A DNA stretch of 46,554 bases, from positions 1 through 46,554 of the forward strand of contig DASPNP010000067.1 of NCBI GenBank assembly GCA_035626475.1. The letters run 5' to 3'. The translations under genes and the position numbers were made by a program. Every line of letters starts with the position of its first letter. Position 1 is the stretch's first letter. Positions 33,380 to 41,552 of this stretch are shown piece by piece. This DNA comes from DASPKT01 sp035626475 (GTDB lineage: Bacteria > Pseudomonadota > Alphaproteobacteria > Azospirillales > Azospirillaceae). The notes under the pieces are model-generated. The model saw only the letters and a program-made list of their open reading frames with translations. It was not told the origin of the DNA and ran no database searches.

Positions 33380-33465
33380 CGTAGGTCGCATGGAGGCGGA
33401 GCCGCAATGCGACGTTCCACGGCTGAGCAGCGTCGCATTACGCCTGCGGCTCCATGCGACCTACG
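33380..33465 (+). repeat. Inverted repeat, family B (copy 2)
   Basis: Arms CGTAGGTCGCATGGAG (33380-33395) and its exact complement (33450-33465) are identical to those at 5553-5639. The inner arms are also conserved (GCAATGCGAC and GTCGCAT). It lies in the convergent gap between the DUF2267-like and phosphatase genes. Confidence 0.87.
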
Positions 33466-33483
33466 GACCCGCACCCGCGCGGG

Positions 33484-34257
33484 TCACTCCCGCCGCAGGA
33501 CCTTCTCGTTCAGCACATTGGCCCACCATTGCGACATGAAGCGGGTCTTCAGCGCCGGCGGGTCGTAGACCTGGTCGACCCAGGTGTAGAAATCGACCGG
33601 GTCCTGGCGGATGTGGTCGCGGTAGGCGTCGAAGAAATAGTCGAGGATGCCGGTCTTGGCCTGGCGGAAATGGCCGTAGCGCCAGTCCAGCTGGCGTACC
33701 GCGTCCTCCAGGGGGCGGCGCTCATGCACCAGCAGGTAGAGCGCGCTCATGAAGCCCACCCGGTCGGCGCCGGCCTTGCAGTGCATCAGGGCCGGGTACT
33801 CGATGCTGGCGAACATCTCCCGCGCCTTGTGCAGCGTCTCCTTCTTGGGGACGTCGCGGGAGTTCACGGGGAAGTCGACCAGGCGCACGCCGTGGCGGCG
33901 GCAGGCCTCCTCCTCCAGCACCCAGGAGCCGCAATTCTCGCGGCGGCCGCGCAGATTGACGATGGTTCGGATGCCCTGGCGGGCGGCGTCGCGGATCTGC
34001 GCCGGCGTCGGCTGGCCCGAGCGGCGCATGTTCGGCGAAACGTCGAAGGCGTTCATGTAGATCATGCGGATGAAGGCATGATCCTTGAAGATCGAGTTCA
34101 GGAAATGGCGCGCGACGGCCCGCGCGGTCCTGGCGGGGCACCCGTCCCCGTCGGCCGGGGTCTTCAATTCCTGCCCTCGCAGACCGTCCTCGAACATTCC
34201 CGGACCCACGGCGTCGCCCGGCTTGGGTCCTAACCCGAAGGCCGCGCGCCTGTCCAT
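33484..34257 (-). CDS. Dual-specificity/tyrosine phosphatase-like protein
   Basis: A 257-residue protein with the cysteine-phosphatase loop HCKAGADR (Cys160, Arg166), the CX5R signature of tyrosine and dual-specificity phosphatases. Upstream blocks IRTIVNLRGRRENCGSW and GVRLVDFPVN match bacterial DSP-type enzymes related to PTPs of the fused DSP-PTPase/NAD-kinase-like group. No signal peptide is seen. Start ATG 34257 is chosen but has no clear site; an in-frame TTG at 34290 and ATG 34197 are alternatives. The substrate is unknown; bacterial members act on proteins, lipids or nucleotides. Its 5' side abuts the terminal-inverted-repeat element at 34304-34574. Confidence 0.82.
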   Translation of the reverse strand: MDRRAAFGLGPKPGDAVGPGMFEDGLRGQELKTPADGDGCPARTARAVARHFLNSIFKDHAFIRMIYMNAFDVSPNMRRSGQPTPAQIRDAARQGIRTIVNLRGRRENCGSWVLEEEACRRHGVRLVDFPVNSRDVPKKETLHKAREMFASIEYPALMHCKAGADRVGFMSALYLLVHERRPLEDAVRQLDWRYGHFRQAKTGILDYFFDAYRDHIRQDPVDFYTWVDQVYDPPALKTRFMSQWWANVLNEKVLRRE

Positions 34258-34303
34258 CAAATAGGTATGGGCGCGCGGCCGATCCAGCAACGAAGAAGGT
34301 TAA

Positions 34304-34574
34304 GAGCTCCTAACGATACCCCGCGTCGCCGCGACGGCCGGAGTGCCGGTTCGTGGCAAGGAAGGCGGCGCGGCGCGATGCGGCGCATCGGGCAAGCCGC
34401 GTGACGCAGACCACGGGCCGGCAATCCGGCCGCCCCTCCGGGGTGGTGAGGTTTGCGCGTCATCCGGTGCGTCGGACCGCCTCACCGGGGCGCCGCCCCG
34501 CCTTCGGCGCCCCTCCTGCCGGACTGACGGCAAACCTCACCATCGCGGTCGATGCGGGGTATCGTTAGGAGCTC
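34304..34574. mobile_element. 271-bp non-coding element with terminal inverted repeats (MITE-like)
   Basis: Perfect 21-bp arms lie at 34304-34324 and 34554-34574 (the left begins GAGCTCCTAACGATACCCCG). Similarity continues inward for about 10 more bases with single changes. The interior is GC-rich and non-coding, with two AAACCTCAC-type segments in opposite directions near 34447-34455 and 34532-34539. The right arm ends in the modA stop codon. Flanks TTA (34300-34302) and TAA (34575-34577) are too short to prove a target duplication. No copy is seen elsewhere in the window. A small non-autonomous transposon is the leading guess. Confidence 0.6.
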
Positions 34575-35350
34575 TAAGCCCCGGACGGCTGGGTGAAGCC
34601 CGCCCGGGTGAACAGCGCGCGTCCCTTCGGGCCGCCGAGCCAGGCGTGGAAGGCCCGCACCTCGGGCCGGTCGCGGCCGGCGACCACCGCCAGCGGATAG
34701 GTGATGGGCGGGTGGCTGTCGGCCGGGAACTCCGCGACCACCGTCACCTTGCCGGCGGCCGCGGCGGCGTCGGTCTTGTAGACGATGCCGGCCAGCGCCT
34801 CGCCGCGCTCGACGAAGCTCAGCGCGGCGCGGACATTGTCCAGCCGCGCCAGCAGCGGCTCCGCCTGCGCCCACAGCCCCAGCGCGGTCAGCGCCTGCCG
34901 GGCGTACTTGCCGACCGGGACATGCGCCGGGTCGCCGGTGGCGATGCGGCTGCCGCCGACCAGCGCCTTCAGGTCGAGCGACCCGTCAAGCGTCACCGGC
35001 CGCGCGGTTCCCTTGGGCATGACCAGCACCAGCCGGTTGCCGATCGGGCTGAGGCGCGTGCCCGGCACGATCAGGCCGCGTTCCGCCAGATAATCCATCC
35101 AGGGCTCGTCGGCGGAGAAGAACAGGTCGGCCGGGGCGCCGTTCTCGATCTGCTTGGCCAGCGCCGAACTGGCGGCGAAGGACAGGCGGACCCTGGTCCC
35201 CGTCTCCTTCTCGAAGGCGGCCGCCGCCTCGGTCAGGACGTCGGTAAGGCTGGCCGCCGCCATCACCGTCACCGTCACCGGCTCCTGCGCCCGGGCGGGC
35301 GAGACGGCCAGCATCAGGCCAAGGGCCACTCCCAGAATCCAGCGCATCAT
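34574..35350 (-). CDS. modA: Molybdate-binding protein ModA
   Basis: ModA is the periplasmic molybdate receptor of the ModABC importer. The protein has 258 residues with a signal peptide (MMRWILGVALGLMLAVSPARA). Binding-site blocks are VMAAASLTDVLTEAAAAFEKETG, SFAASSALAKQIENGAPADLFFSADEPWMDYL, GDPAHVPVGKYARQAL and GIVYKTDA. GGGAGGGG precedes two tandem ATGs; 35347 is better spaced than 35350. No modB or modC follows, as the minus strand downstream holds only the inverted-repeat element and the phosphatase. The stop codon (TAG, 34574-34576) overlaps the right arm of that element, so the natural C-terminus or operon may have been altered. Confidence 0.92.
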   Translation of the reverse strand: MMRWILGVALGLMLAVSPARAQEPVTVTVMAAASLTDVLTEAAAAFEKETGTRVRLSFAASSALAKQIENGAPADLFFSADEPWMDYLAERGLIVPGTRLSPIGNRLVLVMPKGTARPVTLDGSLDLKALVGGSRIATGDPAHVPVGKYARQALTALGLWAQAEPLLARLDNVRAALSFVERGEALAGIVYKTDAAAAAGKVTVVAEFPADSHPPITYPLAVVAGRDRPEVRAFHAWLGGPKGRALFTRAGFTQPSGA

Positions 35351-35480
35351 CCCCTCCCATCAAGGCTGGGGATGATGTGTCCGGTTCCCTTACGGTCGCA
35401 AGCGCCAATCAGGCGGCATGACCCCGTCCAATTAGCGCCCGGCGGCGAACCGGGGTTGCAGCCATGGACGGCCGATGGCG

Positions 35481-35570
35481 GTGCGCGAGGCACTCCCGGT
35501 GTCGGCACGCGCCAGCTTGGCCGGGAGCGGCAGCAACGTCCTGATGCTGGAGAGCTTTTGACGGTTGTCG
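35481..35570 (+). repeat. Degenerate remnant of family C
   Basis: GTGCGCGAGGCACTCCCGGT (35481-35500) and a later GGGAGCGGCAGCAACGTCCTGATGCTG-like stretch match the loop and right arm of the family C copy at 44216-44351. The outer arms are lost. Confidence 0.55.
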
Positions 35571-35583
35571 CGCCCCGAGTTGC

Positions 35584-35731
35584 CGTCCCCTCTCCCAGGG
35601 GGAGAGGGACAGGGAGAGGGGGTACCGGATCGCGGAGCGGGGGCGAACGTCGATGAAGCGCCCTTCCCCTACCCTCTTACCCCCTCTCCCGACCGCGTCG
35701 CGGCCACCCTCTCCCCCTGGGAGAGGGGACG
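35584..35731 (+). repeat. Inverted repeat, family D-like (copy 2)
   Basis: Perfect 25-bp arms lie at 35584-35608 and 35707-35731 (left begins CGTCCCCTCTCCCAGGGGGA). The loop has further GGGAGAGGGGG/CCCCCTCTCCC pairing. With the remnant at 35481-35570 it makes up most of the 503-bp gap between modA and the glycosyltransferase cluster; the rest shows nothing recognisable. Confidence 0.8.
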
Positions 35732-35853
35732 TTCAGCCGGGCGAAGCGCTTCCTCCCGAGTTCAGTCGGAGAGCCCCACAGCAGCGACGCCGCCGATCAG
35801 GTCAGCGGACCGAAGCCGATGCATCCCGCGCCCAGCCAATCGCCGGCAGCCGA

Positions 35854-37029
35854 TCAGGCGCGGCGCGCCCCCGCCACCGCCTTCGCGCGGCGCGGCGGGG
35901 CCGAGCGGACCGGCATCGCCTCCAGCAGCGCCGCCTCCAGCTCCGCCGCCCGATGCGCGGCGGTGTGGGCGGCCAGCACGCGGGTCCGGGCGCGGGCGCC
36001 GACGGCAGCCGCCTCCTCGGGCCCCAGGCGCGACAGCGCGTCCACCGCCTCCGCCGTCGTGCGGGCGATGATGATCTCGCGCTCCGGCTGGAACAGCTCG
36101 TCCAAGCCCTCCCAGGCGTCGGAGATGATGGGCGTGCCGCAGGCCGCCGCCTCGAACAGGCGCACGCTGGGCGACCAGCCCGCCTTGATCATGTCGGCGC
36201 GGGTCACGTTCAGGGTGAAGCGCTGGCCGTTGTAGAAGGCGCGGTGCTCGTGCGGTGGCAGATGCTCGATCCGGTCGACGTTGGCGCCCCAGCGGATGGC
36301 GGCCGGGTACTGCGGCCCGGCGACGACGAAGCGGCTGTCGGGCAGCGCCTCGGCCGCCCGCACCAGCAGCCGGTCCAGCGTCGGCTGGCGGTCGGGGCTG
36401 TAGGTGCCGAGATAGCCCAGATCCCAACGCTTTTCGGTCTCCTCCGGCCGGTAGATGTCCGGGTCGGCGGAGCAGTACAGCGCCCGGGCCATGGGCGAGC
36501 CGTACTCCCGCTCCAGACGGCGCAGCGTCGGCCCGCCGGTGAAGGAGAGATACAGGCCGTAGCGCGCGATCTGCCGCGCGGCGAGGTAGGTGTTGGGCCC
36601 GCCCTCGATCCCCTGCGCGGCGCCTGCCACCTCGCGCCCCAGCCCCGCCAGCGTCACCGGCGTGTCGATGTCGTAGAAGGCGACCAGACCGCGGGCCGTG
36701 TCCATCACCCAGTCGCCGACCTCGATTCCGTCGGGCACGTAGGAGCCGACGATGACAGCGTCGGCCTGGGCGACAGCCTTGGCCCAACGGTCCTTCAGCT
36801 CCTCGACCGACGCATAGAGCGCCAGGGTGCAGCCCGGCGGCTGCGGGCAGTCGCGGTTGCCGGCATACCAGGGGACGTCGCGCTCCAGGAACAGGATGCG
36901 GTGGCCGCGCGCCGCCATTTCCCGTACCAAGCCCCGGTAGGTGGTCGCGTGGCCGTTGCCCCAGGAGGAGGTGATGGACAGGCCGAGAATGACGATATCG
37001 AGCCCCGTCGAGGACTTCAGGCCGCTCAT
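35854..37029 (-). CDS. CgeB-like glycosyltransferase (last gene of cluster)
   Basis: A 391-residue GT-B-fold protein of the CgeB (spore-maturation/glycosyltransferase group 1) type. Marks are the N-terminal LDIVILGLSITSSWGNGHATTYRGLVREMAARGHRILFLERD acceptor-side Rossmann block. In the C-terminal half come WDLGYLGTYSPDRQPTLDRLL, RFVVAGPQYP, and the donor block SVRLFEAAACGTPIISDAWEGLDELFQPEREI. No signal or membrane segment is seen, so it acts in the cytoplasm or at the inner face of the membrane. Its ATG overlaps the preceding stop (ATGA). Donor sugar and acceptor are unknown. It shares the 'SxxWGNGxAxxYRGxxRExxxRGHxxxFxE' opening with the next two genes, so the three look like paralogues. 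Confidence 0.85.
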   Translation of the reverse strand: MSGLKSSTGLDIVILGLSITSSWGNGHATTYRGLVREMAARGHRILFLERDVPWYAGNRDCPQPPGCTLALYASVEELKDRWAKAVAQADAVIVGSYVPDGIEVGDWVMDTARGLVAFYDIDTPVTLAGLGREVAGAAQGIEGGPNTYLAARQIARYGLYLSFTGGPTLRRLEREYGSPMARALYCSADPDIYRPEETEKRWDLGYLGTYSPDRQPTLDRLLVRAAEALPDSRFVVAGPQYPAAIRWGANVDRIEHLPPHEHRAFYNGQRFTLNVTRADMIKAGWSPSVRLFEAAACGTPIISDAWEGLDELFQPEREIIIARTTAEAVDALSRLGPEEAAAVGARARTRVLAAHTAAHRAAELEAALLEAMPVRSAPPRRAKAVAGARRA

Positions 37030-38144
37030 GCCGCCGTCCCCCGCAGGCGGACGCCGTCCAGCAGCCCGGACTTGCCCAGCAGCAACTCCTCCACCTGGGC
37101 GGCGCGATGCGCATAGGTGTGCTCGGCCAGCACGCGGCGCATCGCCGCCTGACCGATGGCGCGGCCGCGCTCCGGCGTCAGCGCCTCGACATGGGCGGCC
37201 ACCTCGGCGCCGTCCCGGGCGACCAGCACTTCCGTGTCCGGTTCCAGGAACTGCTCGATGCCGACCCAGGCGTCGGTGATCAGGCAGGCGGCGGCGCCGG
37301 CCGCCTCGAACACCCGGGTCGGCGGGGAGAAGCCGTTGGCCGCCATGCTGTCGCGGGTGATGTTCAGCACCGCCAGCGGCGTGCAGTTGAAGGCGTTGTG
37401 GTCGGCCGTGTAGACGTGGCCGAGATAGGAGACGTTGCCCGGCATCGGCTTGTCCTGCCAGCCCGAACCGCCCAGCAGGCAGGTCTTGCCCGGCCCCAGC
37501 AGCTCCGCCGCCTTCAGGAAGAAGCTCTCGACCCGCGCCTCGCGGTCCGGCAGCCGGTTGCCCAGGAATCCCAGATGGCCCCGGAAGCGGTCCTGCGGCG
37601 GGACCGGGTGGTGCGTGGTGGGGTCGACGGCGTTGTAGACCGGCACGCAGCTCCGCGCGCCGAAGCTCTCATAGGCGTCCACGACCGGCTGCCCGCCGCC
37701 ATAGGTGAAGACGGCGTCATAGGCCGGCACCATGGGCCGGAAGGCGTCCGACGGGTCCTTGCGCATCCGGTCCAGCGTCGCCGGCGCGTCCACGTCCCAG
37801 AAGATGGCGACCGAACCGGCGCCACGGGCCGACGGGATCGCCGCCTCCAGCCACTCGTCGAAGACGCCGACGCCGCTGGCCTTCACCAGCACGTCCGCCC
37901 CCTTGCCCTGCTCCACCGCCCGGGCGACGCCGGCCTCGGTGGCCTCGTAGACCACCACCCTGGCCCAGTCGGGGTCGGGGATGTCGCGGTGCTTCTGCCG
38001 GTCGTAGGCGTCGGGCTCGTAGAAGGTGACGCGGTGGCCGCGCGCCGCCAGCTCGCGGATGACGCCGCGATAATAGGTGGCGGCGCCGTTCCAATAGGCG
38101 GAGACTAGGCTCGACCCGTAGAAGGCGATGTCCAGCCCGGCCAT
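37026..38144 (-). CDS. CgeB-like glycosyltransferase
   Basis: A 372-residue paralogue of its neighbours. The N-terminal block is LDIAFYGSSLVSAYWNGAATYYRGVIRELAARGHRVTFYEPD. The middle has VAIFWDVDAPATL and VFTYGGGQPVVDAY. The donor-side half has LGFLGNRLPDREARVESFF, GSGWQDKPMPGNVSYLGHV and the PPTRVFEAAGAAACLITDAWVGIEQFLEPDTEV block typical of CgeB proteins. ATG 38144 has GGAGGTG upstream and overlaps the previous stop (TGATG). Overlaps on both sides point to strict co-translation with its partners. Catalytic donor residues cannot be verified by eye, so a structural or inactive role for one paralogue is possible. Confidence 0.84.
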   Translation of the reverse strand: MAGLDIAFYGSSLVSAYWNGAATYYRGVIRELAARGHRVTFYEPDAYDRQKHRDIPDPDWARVVVYEATEAGVARAVEQGKGADVLVKASGVGVFDEWLEAAIPSARGAGSVAIFWDVDAPATLDRMRKDPSDAFRPMVPAYDAVFTYGGGQPVVDAYESFGARSCVPVYNAVDPTTHHPVPPQDRFRGHLGFLGNRLPDREARVESFFLKAAELLGPGKTCLLGGSGWQDKPMPGNVSYLGHVYTADHNAFNCTPLAVLNITRDSMAANGFSPPTRVFEAAGAAACLITDAWVGIEQFLEPDTEVLVARDGAEVAAHVEALTPERGRAIGQAAMRRVLAEHTYAHRAAQVEELLLGKSGLLDGVRLRGTAA

Positions 38145-39265
38145 CACGACACCTCCGCCAGTTCCAGGAAGGAACCGGGGGTGCCCAGCTCCGCCGCGAC
38201 CGCCATCAGCTCGTCCACGCGGTGGGCGCAGGTGTGGCGGACCTTGATCGTCTCGAGCCCGTTGGCGGCCTGCTCGGCGGCGGCCTCGGGATCGGCAAGC
38301 AGTTCCTTGATCGCCTGGGTCATTTCGTCTCCGGAATGGACCATCCGGAAATCCCGCCCGACACGGAACAGCCCCTCCGCGTCGCTCCAGGGCGCCGAGA
38401 CCAGCGGGATGCCGCAGGCCAGCGCCTCGAAGACCCGGATGGTCGGGATCCCCGGCAGCGCCTGCACATAGGGCCGGCGCGGGACGTGCAAGGTAACGCG
38501 GTGCCGGGCGAAGACCTCCGGCGCCTTGTGGTTGGGCAGCCACCCCTTGTAGGTAGCCCCCGCTTCCGCAACCGCGCGCTGTCCCGCCTCGGGATAGCGG
38601 ACGCCGTGGATCAGGGCCTTGAGCCCCAGTTCCTTCACCGGGCGGAGCAGATATTCCTTCAGCTCCTCGGTGCGCTCGTCGTCGCCCCAGTTGCCGACCC
38701 AGACCAGATCGCCCTGGGCATCGGCCTCCAGCGGCTTGAAGATTGTGGTGTCGGCGGCCTCATGCCAGGTCCAGGCGCGGCGGCCCCAGCCGCGCTGCAG
38801 GTACATCTCGCGGATGACCTCGCCGAAGGCCAGCACCCCGTCGAAGGCGGAGAGGTCGAACCGCGCCATCTCCTCGGGCTGGGTGACGATGCGGTGGTGG
38901 GTGTCGTGGAACAGCACCCGGAAGCGTCCGCCCTGGGCGCGCTTCCGGTTGATGCGGGCGACCAGCTCCGGGTCGCTCCATTCATGGACGATCACCAGGT
39001 CGGCGCCGTCCAGCGCCTTGTCCAGATCCAGCGTGCGCGGGTCGTAGAAGGTGCTGGTCAGGTCCGGGAAGGCGGCCGCGATGCCGGCCAGCGCCGCCCC
39101 GCCCTGCTCCGCCAGCAGGTTGGACCGGCTCCAGCCGTCGGCCGGTTCGAACACCCTCACGTCATGGCCGCGCGACTGCAGCTCGCGCACGACGCCCCGC
39201 AGGAAATGGGCGTTGCCGTGGTTCCAGTCGGACAGCAGGGAATGGCAGAAGAGAACGATGCGCAC
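38144..39265 (-). CDS. CgeB-like glycosyltransferase
   Basis: A 373-residue GT-B protein. It begins with GTG 39265, preceded by GGGGGGAAG. The opening RIVLFCHSLLSDWNHGNAHFLRGVVRELQSRGHDVRVFEP matches the two following paralogues. Later blocks are LVIVHEWSDPELV, VLFHDTHHR, DLVWVGNWGDDERTEELKEYLL and the donor block GIPTIRVFEALACGIPLVSAPWSDAEGLFRVGRDF. Proteins with this build are usually annotated as glycosyltransferases. The gene lies 36 bp after the GT4-type gene, and its TGA overlaps the next ATG. Confidence 0.84.
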   Translation of the reverse strand: MRIVLFCHSLLSDWNHGNAHFLRGVVRELQSRGHDVRVFEPADGWSRSNLLAEQGGAALAGIAAAFPDLTSTFYDPRTLDLDKALDGADLVIVHEWSDPELVARINRKRAQGGRFRVLFHDTHHRIVTQPEEMARFDLSAFDGVLAFGEVIREMYLQRGWGRRAWTWHEAADTTIFKPLEADAQGDLVWVGNWGDDERTEELKEYLLRPVKELGLKALIHGVRYPEAGQRAVAEAGATYKGWLPNHKAPEVFARHRVTLHVPRRPYVQALPGIPTIRVFEALACGIPLVSAPWSDAEGLFRVGRDFRMVHSGDEMTQAIKELLADPEAAAEQAANGLETIKVRHTCAHRVDELMAVAAELGTPGSFLELAEVS

Positions 39266-39301
39266 GGGTGACTTCCCCCCAGAGACGTCAGGAATGCCGC
39301 G

Positions 39302-40444
39302 TCACGCGGCGAGGATCTGGCGGCGCGGTTCGGCCAGCAGCTCGGCATAGGCGGCGAGGTAGCCCTCGGCCATGGCCGCCGCGCTGTAGCGCTTGGCGCG
39401 GATACGGGCCTGGGCGCCCATGTCGGCGCGGCGGGCGGGATCGGCGATGAGCGCGTTCAGCGAGCGCTTCAGCCCGTCGCGGTCGTCGGGCCGGACAAAG
39501 CAGGCCGCGCCCTTCCACAACTCGCGCAAGCTGGGGATGTCGCCCAGCACCAGGGCGCAGCCGGACAGGGCCGCCTCCAGGATCGCCAGGCCGAACGGCT
39601 CGTAGCGGGCGGGCAGGCAGAAAATCCCGGCCTTGGCGTACCAGCCCCACATCTCCGAGGCCGGCACGCGGCCGAGGCAGGCGACGTTGCCCGGCCGCCG
39701 CTCGGCGCCGCCCGGATGGCGCCATTCGCCGGCGACCGCCACCGGCCAGCAGAGACTGGGCGCGACGGCGTCCAGCGTCAGGATGTTCTTGGCCTCGTCC
39801 CAGGCGCGGCCGGCGGAGAGGACCAGATCCTCCTTGGCACCGGGGGTGAAGGCGTCGGGATCGCGGCCGTTCGGCACCACCCGGCCGCGCCGCACCGGCC
39901 CGTAATGCCGCTCCAGCGCCGCCATCATGGCGAAAGTGGGCGTCACCACCATGTCGGCGGAGGCGAGCCCACGCGCCGCCGCCTCGCCGTACGTGTCGTA
40001 CTCCTCCGGCGCGTCCCCGCCCTTCACGTCGGCGAACCAGGAGCGCACGCAGGAATGGCCGACCGCCAGCACCGGCACGCGGAAGGGCAGCGCGGCGTGG
40101 GCGTAGCCGTTCACATGGACCAGGTCGGGCTTCAGCTCATGCTCCAGCTCCATCAGCCACTGGCCCGAGAGGAAGACGTCGGCGGCGGCCTCCGGCATCC
40201 ATTCCAGGCGGTAGTCGCGGGCGTGCAGCGTCAGGCCGGGGATGGTCGAGGCGTGGGCGATCTGGTCGCCGGCCGGCTTGCCGATGACCGCCAGCTCCAC
40301 CTCCATGCCGCGGCGGCCCAGTTCGCCGGCCAGGGTCAGCGCATAGTCCCAGATGCCGCCGACACAGTCGGTCGTCATCAGGATGCGGGAGGGAAGCGGG
40401 CCGGCCCGCTCCTCCTCGCCGCCGATCCCCGGCCGGGGCTCCAT
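39302..40444 (-). CDS. Glycosyltransferase family 4 protein
   Basis: A 380-residue retaining glycosyltransferase. The N-terminal acceptor domain has ILMTTDCVGGIWDYALTLAGELGRRGMEVELAVIG and LVHVNGYAHAALPF. The C-terminal donor domain has VVPNGRDPDAF, VLSAGRAWDEAKNI, ACLGRVPASEMWGWYAKAGIFCLPARYEPFGLAILEAALSGCALVLGD, in which the E-x7-E motif (EPFGLAILE) is complete. It transfers a sugar from an NDP or UDP donor, most likely in the cytoplasm. ATG 40444 overlaps the upstream stop (TGATG). It lies directly after the epimerase genes, which suggests it uses their product. Confidence 0.88.
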   Translation of the reverse strand: MEPRPGIGGEEERAGPLPSRILMTTDCVGGIWDYALTLAGELGRRGMEVELAVIGKPAGDQIAHASTIPGLTLHARDYRLEWMPEAAADVFLSGQWLMELEHELKPDLVHVNGYAHAALPFRVPVLAVGHSCVRSWFADVKGGDAPEEYDTYGEAAARGLASADMVVTPTFAMMAALERHYGPVRRGRVVPNGRDPDAFTPGAKEDLVLSAGRAWDEAKNILTLDAVAPSLCWPVAVAGEWRHPGGAERRPGNVACLGRVPASEMWGWYAKAGIFCLPARYEPFGLAILEAALSGCALVLGDIPSLRELWKGAACFVRPDDRDGLKRSLNALIADPARRADMGAQARIRAKRYSAAAMAEGYLAAYAELLAEPRRQILAA

Positions 40445-41538
40445 CAGAGACCCCCGAGGCGGGCGCCGGCCGTGCGCAGCGGCGCGGGTTCCGCCGTCCC
40501 GCGGACGCGGCCGTCGAACCAGTCGTTCAGCCGGCCGATGCCCTCCTCGAAGCCGACCTTCGGCGACCAGCCGGTGGCGGCACGGAAGCGGCCGGTGTCG
40601 GAGACGTACCAGGGCTGGTCGCCGGTGCGCCAGGGGCCGTACTCGGCCTGGACCGGACGGCCGGTCAGCTGCTCGATGATGCGCAGCACCTGGCGCAGGC
40701 TGACCGCATTCCCCGCCCCGCCGCCGATGTTGTAGGCCTCGGCGCTGAGCCGGTCGATGTGGCGCAGGCCCAGCACGAAGGCCTCCACCAGATCCTCGAC
40801 GAACAGGATGTCGCGGACCTGCTTGCCGGTGCCGTAGAGGGTGATCGGCCGGCCGGCGCGGGCCGCCAGCAGGAAGTGCGCGACCCAGCCCTGGTCCTCG
40901 GTGCCGCACTGGTGCGGGCCGTAGATGCAGCTCATGCGGAAGACGGCGGTGCGCAGCCCGTAGCTGCGGCCGTAATCCAGCACATACTGGTCGGCGGCGC
41001 CCTTGGAGCAGCCGTAGGGGCTGTGGAAGTCGAGAGGCCGGCTCTCGCGCACGCCGCGGGCGTTGCAGGCCTCGCTCGGCTCGTAGCGGTCGTCCAGCTC
41101 GTCCAGCGACAGGTCGGACAGGCTGCCATAGACCTTGTTGGTGGAGCTGAACAGCAGCGGCGGCGGCTCGCTCTGGGCGCGGACGGCCTCCAGCAGGTTG
41201 AAGGTGCCGAGCGCATTGACCTCGAAGTCGTGGCGCGGGCCGGTCAGGCTGGTGGTCACCGCCACCTGGGCGGCAAGGTGGAAGACCGCCGAGGCGCGGC
41301 CGACCACGCGGTTGACCGTGTCGCGGTCGCGTACGTCGCCGATCTCGACCGTGACGGCGTCGCCATGGGTGGCCTTGAGCCATTCCAGGTTGCGGTCGAC
41401 GCCGGCGCGCGACAGGTCGTCCAGGACCACCACCCGGCGCCCGGAGCGGACCAGCCGGTCGGCGAGGTTGGTGCCGACGAAGCCGGCGCCGCCGGTCACC
41501 AGGACGGGGCGGTCGGCGCTGCCCGGCAGGGATGCCAT
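40444..41538 (-). CDS. NAD-dependent nucleotide-sugar epimerase/dehydratase
   Basis: A 364-residue extended SDR. The NAD motif is TGGAGFVG, the catalytic serine/threonine region is LLFSSTNKVYG and the YxxxK motif is YGCSK. The TNKVYG block, FRMSCIYGPHQCGTEDQGWVAHF and LYGTGKQVRDILFVEDLVEAF resemble CDP-paratose/tyvelose 2-epimerases more than GalE, though the exact substrate cannot be fixed. ATG 41538 has GGGGAGG 7 nt upstream. ATG 41556 overlaps the previous stop and is the alternative. It makes the activated sugar for the following transferases, by inference. Confidence 0.86.
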   Translation of the reverse strand: MASLPGSADRPVLVTGGAGFVGTNLADRLVRSGRRVVVLDDLSRAGVDRNLEWLKATHGDAVTVEIGDVRDRDTVNRVVGRASAVFHLAAQVAVTTSLTGPRHDFEVNALGTFNLLEAVRAQSEPPPLLFSSTNKVYGSLSDLSLDELDDRYEPSEACNARGVRESRPLDFHSPYGCSKGAADQYVLDYGRSYGLRTAVFRMSCIYGPHQCGTEDQGWVAHFLLAARAGRPITLYGTGKQVRDILFVEDLVEAFVLGLRHIDRLSAEAYNIGGGAGNAVSLRQVLRIIEQLTGRPVQAEYGPWRTGDQPWYVSDTGRFRAATGWSPKVGFEEGIGRLNDWFDGRVRGTAEPAPLRTAGARLGGL

Positions 41539-41552
41539 GCCCGAGCCTCCCC

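Noticed and set aside
34304..34574. Molybdenum-cofactor riboswitch
   Set aside because: It lies downstream of modA on that strand, not in a 5' leader, and its main feature is a pair of terminal inverted repeats.
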